Origin: a virus
IMG/VR virus record: IMGVR_UViG_3300032304_000956
Span: 1 to 64,000 of that record
Length of the DNA stretch: 64,000 nt
Strand: one strand, 5' to 3'
The number at the start of each line of letters is the position of its first letter. Position 1 is the stretch's first letter. The notes beneath the pieces are model-generated. The model was not told the DNA's origin. It saw nothing but the letters and a program-made list of their open reading frames with translations, and did no database searches. This document shows, in pieces, positions 59,156 through 64,000 of this stretch. Made by a program: the position numbers and the translations under genes.

Positions 59156-59162
59156 TATTTAG
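59156..59162 (-). promoter_or_regulatory. Late promoter CTAAATA
   Basis: 5 nt before ATG 59150 of the HNH gene. Confidence 0.55.
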
Positions 59163-59259
59163 TCAAATTTGTCATTTTTTTGCACGAAAGTTCGAATCTT
59201 TTGTTCAGATTCTGCGTCTTTGCAGAGTGGGCATTCAATTTTTCACCGATGGTCAATAC

Positions 59260-59478
59260 ATGGTGAATGTTAAAGAATTCAATCCTGAGTATCACAAACT
59301 GCTTATGGATATCAAGACCTGCCCTGAGAAATATGAAAGGGATCAACTTGAACAGATGGTGAATGATGAATTTGCCGAGCTTGAACAGGTGATTGATAAT
59401 ACCGATGTTGAATACAAATTTGATGATGAGCTTGCTGCTCAAATCATTCTTGATGGACGCAAGCATTTTATAGATTAA
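59260..59478 (+). CDS. Hypothetical acidic helical protein, 72 aa
   Basis: Start at MVNVKEFNPEYHKLL (the frame is open further upstream, but that stretch is poorly coding-like). It continues KYERDQLEQMVNDEFAELEQ and FDDELAAQIILDGRKHFID. Unrecognised. Confidence 0.5.
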   Translation: MVNVKEFNPEYHKLLMDIKTCPEKYERDQLEQMVNDEFAELEQVIDNTDVEYKFDDELAAQIILDGRKHFID

Positions 59479-59484
59479 ACACTG
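59477..59484 (+). promoter_or_regulatory. AAACACTG box before ATG 59500
   Basis: 15 nt before the start codon; TAAAAT lies about 6 nt before ATG. Confidence 0.35.
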
Positions 59485-59499
59485 TAATAAAATAAAGAA

Positions 59500-60150
59500 A
59501 TGAAAAAAACAACATACGGTATCATCATTGATACAGAACAATACGCTGGAAATTTTGAACGTGAACTTTGCGCATTTCTTACGGGAAGAGTCGGAGAATG
59601 TGGCGTCGGAGACGAATATGAAGATGAAAATCCTTTGTTTGAAAATGTAATCGACGTTCCTGATGAGGATGGTTGCGAACGACCATGTTCAATTTACCCA
59701 ACAAAAGGATGGTTTAATCATGGCTTTGGCGGGAATTTTAAAGAAGGTCAAGAACAGGAGGCACTTGAGGATTATAGAAAACAGGTATCAGCATATTATA
59801 ATCAAGGAATCAAGAATTTAAAGATAATCGAAAAAGATCTTAAAGCGGGTAAAACCGTTGGAAACTGGACTCTTGAAGCTATTGCGAGAGATCGAAAACA
59901 TAAAGAATCGGAAATTGAAAAAGCCGAAAAGCTCGAAACTGTTAATAAATATCCAGCAGCTTTAAGCGTGGTAATATACATGGACTCACCGCCAACACAA
60001 GAGCAAATCGATTACATCAAAAACAAAATTGGCGGATTTCGAGAAGCTTTCTTAAAAGAACATACTTACAAAGATGATTTCGAGTTTACCGTTACTGGCA
60101 TACGAACGATGAAATCTTCAACAAACGAAGAAACTTTTGACGTAGCATGA
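59500..60150 (+). CDS. Conserved-type phage protein of unknown function, 216 aa
   Basis: TTYGIIIDTEQYAGNFEREL, then CAFLTGRVGECGVGDEYEDE is a recurring N-terminal pattern in large phages. The middle is helical (EDYRKQVSAYYNQGIKNLKI) and the C-terminus alpha/beta (ALSVVIYMDSPPTQEQIDYI). Function unknown. The stop overlaps the first YopX gene by 4 nt. Confidence 0.6.
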   Translation: MKKTTYGIIIDTEQYAGNFERELCAFLTGRVGECGVGDEYEDENPLFENVIDVPDEDGCERPCSIYPTKGWFNHGFGGNFKEGQEQEALEDYRKQVSAYYNQGIKNLKIIEKDLKAGKTVGNWTLEAIARDRKHKESEIEKAEKLETVNKYPAALSVVIYMDSPPTQEQIDYIKNKIGGFREAFLKEHTYKDDFEFTVTGIRTMKSSTNEETFDVA

Positions 60151-60557
60151 GAGAACTTAAATTTCGCGTTTGGGACAATTTGAAAAAAGAATGGATCTCA
60201 AACAAACACATCTGGAGAATGCGAACAGATGAGCATGGCGTCGGAGAAATTCTTCCAAATACATTTTACTGGAAGCAACATCCAGATGGATTGACTTACC
60301 AGCAATACACTGGCTTGAAAGACAAAGACGGTGTTGAGATTTATGAAGGGGATATTATCGTGTTTCCATTGTTCGAAAATGATAATACTGTGTCATATAA
60401 TTATTTTCAAGTGATATGGGATAATTTTTATTCTGCTTGGTCTTTTGCAAAAAAAGACGGGAAGCCACTTACACATACAGGTTGGAGAATTTATTATAGC
60501 GATGCAACTGAAGTCATCGGAAACCTGTTTGAAAATCCCGAACTACTAGAACATTGA
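60147..60557 (+). CDS. YopX family protein, copy 1
   Basis: 136 aa. RELKFRVWDNLKKEWI at the start, QYTGLKDKDGVEIYEGDIIV in the middle and EVIGNLFENPELLEH at the end are the three YopX blocks. The middle block forms a small barrel; the molecular role is unknown across the family. Its stop overlaps the TTG start of the next gene. Confidence 0.9.
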   Translation: MRELKFRVWDNLKKEWISNKHIWRMRTDEHGVGEILPNTFYWKQHPDGLTYQQYTGLKDKDGVEIYEGDIIVFPLFENDNTVSYNYFQVIWDNFYSAWSFAKKDGKPLTHTGWRIYYSDATEVIGNLFENPELLEH

Positions 60558-60814
60558 AAAAGAAATCAGACAATCAAATAGCACTTGATCGTGCTCTCAA
60601 TGACATTGATGCGATGGGTATTCTCAGTCTGATGTCTTATATGAAAAGTGTTGTGGTGCAAGAATTTGATCGTGATAGAAATAAAATTCTACAGTATCAC
60701 TTAACTGGTTACGCTGATACAGCACTCTCAAATCTTGATAAAGTTAGAGATAAGTTTGAAGAGGTTTACGACCGAGAATTTAAAAAATTATACGACCAAA
60801 GAGAACAAGAATAA
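60554..60814 (+). CDS. Hypothetical helical protein, 86 aa (TTG start)
   Basis: TTG at 60554 overlaps the YopX stop. Helical throughout (DNQIALDRALNDIDAMGILS, YADTALSNLDKVRDKFEEVY). Unrecognised. Confidence 0.5.
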   Translation: MKKKSDNQIALDRALNDIDAMGILSLMSYMKSVVVQEFDRDRNKILQYHLTGYADTALSNLDKVRDKFEEVYDREFKKLYDQREQE

Positions 60815-60817
60815 ATC

Positions 60818-61027
60818 ATGAATATCAAAACACTAGATCAGGCAATTATTGAGACACTCGACAAAACCATTTCCTTACAAATCAAGGTATTGAATAAACT
60901 TCTCAAAAATAGTCAACTCAACCCCGGTCCTTTGCTTGAAAAGGTCAAGGAGTTATCTCAATCCCTTGTTGACCATGGATATGAACCTATTCCATATGTT
61001 GAAGAAATGCCAGAAGACAAGGTGTAA
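60818..61027 (+). CDS. Hypothetical helical protein, 69 aa
   Basis: KTLDQAIIETLDKTISLQIK, VLNKLLKNSQLNPGPLLEKV, ending PIPYVEEMPEDKV. Unrecognised. Confidence 0.5.
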   Translation: MNIKTLDQAIIETLDKTISLQIKVLNKLLKNSQLNPGPLLEKVKELSQSLVDHGYEPIPYVEEMPEDKV

Positions 61028-61045
61028 ACAAGTCTAATAGAACAA

Positions 61046-61147
61046 ATGAGAACCGTTTTAAACTACCTGATTCTTATTGCATGGTTTGTCGTTGCATTCG
61101 TTGAAATTTCCACATCATTAGTCATTGATAAATTTACAAAACGCTGA
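61046..61147 (+). CDS. Small membrane protein, 33 aa
   Basis: A single hydrophobic helix (VLNYLILIAWFVVAFVEI) with basic ends. The 3' end overlaps a GAACTACTAGAACA stretch that, in another frame, spells the ELLEQ tail of YopX proteins, suggesting a recombination scar. Confidence 0.45.
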   Translation: MRTVLNYLILIAWFVVAFVEISTSLVIDKFTKR

Positions 61148-61162
61148 ACTACTAGAACAGAA

Positions 61163-61630
61163 ATGAAGGAAATTAAATTTAGAGTGTGGTCGAAAGAGGA
61201 TAAATCATTTTTACATGCTGATGATATTGCTATCCGTAATAATGGCAATGTTCTCATTTATGATTGGCATCGCGATTACCGTAAATCATGGAGTTCATCA
61301 TATGACAATCATACCATTCAGCAATACACAGGTCTCAAAGACAAAGACGGCAACGAAATCTATGAAGGTGATATTGTTCGATTCAACGAACCTGTGGAAT
61401 TGTCAGACGGACTTTTTCTTTCGACTTTGTATGTTTTTGAATTTTACAATGGCTCTTTCTTGAGACCATACATTTACCAATCTCTCAACGGTGGCAAGTT
61501 CATAAACCTCGGGGAAAACAAACTGAATCCAACAGGAAGAGCGAAATTGGAGGATAATCCATATTTCGACTTGACTAAAGCAGAGATTGTTGGTAATATC
61601 TTCGAAACACCTTTTGAAATAGACTTATGA
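61163..61630 (+). CDS. YopX family protein, copy 2
   Basis: 155 aa. Opens KEIKFRVWSKEDKSF, core QQYTGLKDKDGNEIYEGDIV, closing AEIVGNIFETPFEIDL. It is the longest copy, with an extra loop (FEFYNGSFLRPYIYQSLNGG) after the core. Confidence 0.9.
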   Translation: MKEIKFRVWSKEDKSFLHADDIAIRNNGNVLIYDWHRDYRKSWSSSYDNHTIQQYTGLKDKDGNEIYEGDIVRFNEPVELSDGLFLSTLYVFEFYNGSFLRPYIYQSLNGGKFINLGENKLNPTGRAKLEDNPYFDLTKAEIVGNIFETPFEIDL

Positions 61631-61692
61631 GAGAACTAAAATTCAGAGTATATGCAAAAGTAAACGATAACGACGAAGATTATGATTCCTGA
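61627..61692 (+). pseudogene. Truncated YopX gene fragment
   Basis: 21 codons: RELKFRVYAKVNDNDEDYDS, then a stop. Only the first YopX block remains. It overlaps the previous copy by ATGA exactly as intact copies do, so it is probably a decayed array member replaced by the unrelated gene that follows. Confidence 0.7.
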
Positions 61693-61897
61693 AAAAGACA
61701 AGAAATACGCAATTGCTTTTTATCACCCTCACTGGCGTGAATGTGACTTTGTTGGAATTGCAACGTGTAACGGTGAGCTTGATGGATTTGGAGATGAAGA
61801 TAACTATGAGCAATGGTATGGCTTTACCAATCCAAAATATCCAACTGAAACTTTATGGTTTGCGTCTCAGGATATTGTATGTGAAGTGAATCCATAA
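61682..61897 (+). CDS. Hypothetical protein, 71 aa
   Basis: IPEKDKKYAIAFYHPHWREC, FVGIATCNGELDGFGDEDNY and ETLWFASQDIVCEVNP: beta-rich with His and Cys. It sits where the missing part of a YopX copy would be. Unrecognised. Confidence 0.5.
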   Translation: MIPEKDKKYAIAFYHPHWRECDFVGIATCNGELDGFGDEDNYEQWYGFTNPKYPTETLWFASQDIVCEVNP

Positions 61898-62271
61898 TGA
61901 GCAGAGAACTTAAATTTAGAATTTTCGACAAAGACGTTAAACGATTCTTAACAGAAGAGGATGTTAAAGATTTTGAATTATTCCTAACTACAAACGGTGA
62001 GGTATATAGTCAAAAGTTTGGAACCATTCACACATCATACAAAGCTCAACAATACACTGGCTTGAAAGACAAGAACGGCGTGGAGATTTACGAAGGGGAT
62101 ATTCTTAAACATGATATTGGACTTGGACCACTGTATTGGCAAGTGGTTTGGGACTCTGTAGCTGGTCAATGGAGAATTAACAAAGAACACGGGGGAAATA
62201 CTGGAGAATGGTTTGACAATTATTCGGTAGCTGGTAATATCTTCGAAAACCCTGAACTAATTAAACAATGA
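61897..62271 (+). CDS. YopX family protein, copy 3
   Basis: 124 aa. Begins SRELKFRIFDKDVKRF, core QQYTGLKDKNGVEIYEGDIL, ends SVAGNIFENPELIKQ. Start shares one base with the preceding stop; end overlaps copy 4 by 4 nt. Confidence 0.9.
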   Translation: MSRELKFRIFDKDVKRFLTEEDVKDFELFLTTNGEVYSQKFGTIHTSYKAQQYTGLKDKNGVEIYEGDILKHDIGLGPLYWQVVWDSVAGQWRINKEHGGNTGEWFDNYSVAGNIFENPELIKQ

Positions 62272-62699
62272 GCAGAGAAATTAAATTTAGAGTTTGGTCC
62301 AAAATTCGTAATAAGTTTACAAAATTTGTAAATGATTTAATCGGAAATGATATATACTTTACTATTTCTATCTATGGTGAGATTGTAGCTATTGATAGAT
62401 ATGGAGATGAAATAGACATAAATCAAAATGATTTCGAGATTCAACAATACACTGGCCTGAAAGACAAGAACGGTGTGGAGATTTATGAAGGTGATATCGT
62501 ATCCGAACAGTTTACCCAAGAAATGGCAGCAAATGGGGAGTCGGCAAATATAGGTCGTATTTTTTTTGCTGCTGGAACTTTTATGATTGATGGTGATGGG
62601 CCATTGTATGAACATACATTCTCACTCACACCAGATATACTTGAGGATTATGTTGTTATCGGCAACATCTACAAAAACCCTGAACTACTAGAACAATGA
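62268..62699 (+). CDS. YopX family protein, copy 4
   Basis: 143 aa. Begins SREIKFRVWSKIRNKF, core QQYTGLKDKNGVEIYEGDIV, ends VVIGNIYKNPELLEQ. The DNA of the core is nearly identical to that of copy 5, pointing to recent duplication or gene conversion. Confidence 0.9.
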   Translation: MSREIKFRVWSKIRNKFTKFVNDLIGNDIYFTISIYGEIVAIDRYGDEIDINQNDFEIQQYTGLKDKNGVEIYEGDIVSEQFTQEMAANGESANIGRIFFAAGTFMIDGDGPLYEHTFSLTPDILEDYVVIGNIYKNPELLEQ

Positions 62700-63151
62700 G
62701 CAGAGAAATTAAATTTAAAGTATGGGACAATGAATATAAAGAATATTCAAATTGGACTAACCGTGATCCTTTTTTTAGCGTATCTCATGGCAAATTATTC
62801 TTTTGGGAAAGAACTCAAAATGAAGATGGAAAATATAGCGGAGATATAATTTTAGAAGACAATGGTGATAGATTCACGCTGCTTCAATACACTGGTCTGA
62901 AAGACAAGAACGGTGTGGAGATTTATGAAGGTGATATTGTCAAAGCCCATCCCGCTGAACGTTGGGGAATGGGTATTGATCAGTCTCAATACGACTACTA
63001 TTTGCTGAAATCTCCAAAGGTGGTTTTGTATAAAAATCTATCATTTAAATTATTTGACAATAATGAAGACAATTCATATAGTTATTATTTGGATCAGCAC
63101 GTTGAAGTCATCGGAAACCTTTACGAAAATCCAGAACTATTAAAACAATGA
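62696..63151 (+). CDS. YopX family protein, copy 5
   Basis: 151 aa. Begins SREIKFKVWDNEYKEY, core LQYTGLKDKNGVEIYEGDIV, ends EVIGNLYENPELLKQ. The variable N-terminal part (PFFSVSHGKLFFWERTQNED) differs from all other copies. Confidence 0.9.
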   Translation: MSREIKFKVWDNEYKEYSNWTNRDPFFSVSHGKLFFWERTQNEDGKYSGDIILEDNGDRFTLLQYTGLKDKNGVEIYEGDIVKAHPAERWGMGIDQSQYDYYLLKSPKVVLYKNLSFKLFDNNEDNSYSYYLDQHVEVIGNLYENPELLKQ

Positions 63152-63498
63152 AAAGAGAAATTAAATTCCGAATCTGGATTAGCGATACTGCTCGCTTCAT
63201 CTATTTTAATGTATTGGATATATTGACCGATGTTAGAGAAAAAGATCGAGAAAATGTTCAACAATACACTGGCCTAAAAGACAAAAATGGTAAGGAAATC
63301 TATGAAGGTGATATTATCAATGGTGAAATTTGGATAAATGATCCAAATGGAAAAAGTGGATTTGCCAAAATTACAAATCGGAAGATCTACTTCCAAAGTG
63401 GAACTTTCATGGTTGATATTAGAGATTATATACATAATGTGTATAAGATCGAAGTGGTCGGCAACCTTTACGAAAACCCTGAACTACTAAAACAATGA
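63148..63498 (+). CDS. YopX family protein, copy 6
   Basis: 116 aa, the shortest intact copy. Begins KREIKFRIWISDTARF, core QQYTGLKDKNGKEIYEGDII, ends EVVGNLYENPELLKQ. Its stop overlaps the metallophosphoesterase start. Confidence 0.9.
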   Translation: MKREIKFRIWISDTARFIYFNVLDILTDVREKDRENVQQYTGLKDKNGKEIYEGDIINGEIWINDPNGKSGFAKITNRKIYFQSGTFMVDIRDYIHNVYKIEVVGNLYENPELLKQ

Positions 63499-64000
63499 GC
63501 AATTATATCAAACCCGTTCTCCTGATTGGAGACATTCATGGTGCTTTTGGTCGCTTGAAAAATCTTGTTCACCAACAAGGTATCGAAAACTGTTACCTTA
63601 TTTGTGTTGGTGATCTTGGCATTGGATTTAAAAGAACACAAAATGGTGAAATGCTTGCTTGTGGTGATCTTAATGATTATTTTGCCAAGAAGAATATCCA
63701 CTTCATGTCGATTCATGGCAACCACGATGATCCGGCTTATTTCAATGGTGAACATCGTATCAGAATGGGCAACTTTGAATTGCTGCCTGACTACGAAACC
63801 AAAGAGCTTAATGGTGAAAAATTCCTTTTTGTCGGAGGAGCTATCAGCATTGACCGTAAACACAGAGTTCCCGGTCAGAGTTATTGGCACGACGAAACAT
63901 TCGTTCTAAAGCCAGAATTGGTTACAGAATGTGATGTGCTGGTTACTCACTCTGGCCCGTCTTGGAATGGACCCATGGACAAGGACGGGTTATCAGGTTG
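63495..64000 (+). CDS. Calcineurin-like metallophosphoesterase (3' end outside window)
   Basis: 168 residues are visible before the window ends. KPVLLIGDIHGAFGRLKNLV gives the D-x-H metal ligands, CVGDLGIG the second Asp, SIHGNHDDPAYF the GNHD motif and VLVTHSGPS a later His: an intact binuclear metal site. Phage members include protein phosphatases (lambda-type) and nucleic-acid or nucleotide phosphoesterases; the substrate is not deducible. Coupled by ATGA to YopX copy 6. Confidence 0.88.
   Translation, partial: MSNYIKPVLLIGDIHGAFGRLKNLVHQQGIENCYLICVGDLGIGFKRTQNGEMLACGDLNDYFAKKNIHFMSIHGNHDDPAYFNGEHRIRMGNFELLPDYETKELNGEKFLFVGGAISIDRKHRVPGQSYWHDETFVLKPELVTECDVLVTHSGPSWNGPMDKDGLSG

Overview
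The window is part of a tailed-phage genome: a T4-like myovirus with a contractile tail, AT-rich and with almost no intergenic space. The family-level evidence is a T4-type large terminase, a long contractile sheath protein, tail-tube proteins, gp25/gp6/gp53-type baseplate wedge proteins, a tape-measure-like protein, a gp44-type clamp loader, a gp61-type primase, and late promoters of the TATAAATA class (here mostly CTAAATA or ATAAATA). The bacterial host cannot be named from the sequence. Most starts lack a Shine-Dalgarno sequence. No tRNA, rRNA or CRISPR array was seen, and no stretch longer than 300 bases lacks a gene.

Layout. 1-2903 (+): end of a replication block with primase and a cytosine-5 DNA methyltransferase. 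2878-6455: a mobile endonuclease, small genes around a divergent late promoter, and a GT-A glycosyltransferase. 6467-22311 (all -): a tail-fibre and baseplate block, read from gp25 and gp6 through large wedge or adhesin proteins to collar, fibre, lectin-like and mucin-like proteins, ending with the glycosyltransferase. 22335-26167: small basic or helical proteins that appear to be packaged head cargo, one interrupted by an intein, plus a GIY-YIG gene. 26164-28870 (-): clamp loader, RmlA and an RmlD-like reductase. 28912-33091: a 17-residue-repeat fibre and more cargo or neck genes. 33129-48086 (+): terminase, tube, sheath, mobile endonuclease, tube paralogues, hub and tape-measure genes, gp53 and a hub protein. 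48063-48569 (-): a possible small terminase. 48630-64000 (+): RmlB and then about 40 small, tightly coupled accessory genes, including a peptidyl-tRNA hydrolase, a cyclic-phosphate-processing receiver protein, a HAD phosphatase, six intact YopX genes plus one fragment, and a metallophosphoesterase that runs off the right end.

How it fits together. About 33 genes or operons begin with a TAAATA-type late promoter whose last base lies exactly 5 nt (22 cases) or 6 nt (8 cases) before the start codon. If the T4 geometry holds, these mRNAs begin at or next to the A of ATG and are leaderless. Several cargo genes share an N-terminal tag resembling the T4 capsid-targeting sequence with a predicted (L/I)xE prohead-protease site. 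A Thr/Ser-rich mucin-like tail-region protein sits next to a glycosyltransferase carrying a DSH motif like that of polypeptide GalNAc-transferases, and dTDP-sugar genes lie elsewhere in the window. This suggests glycosylation of virion parts. Five free-standing endonucleases of at least four families and one intein show heavy colonisation by homing elements.
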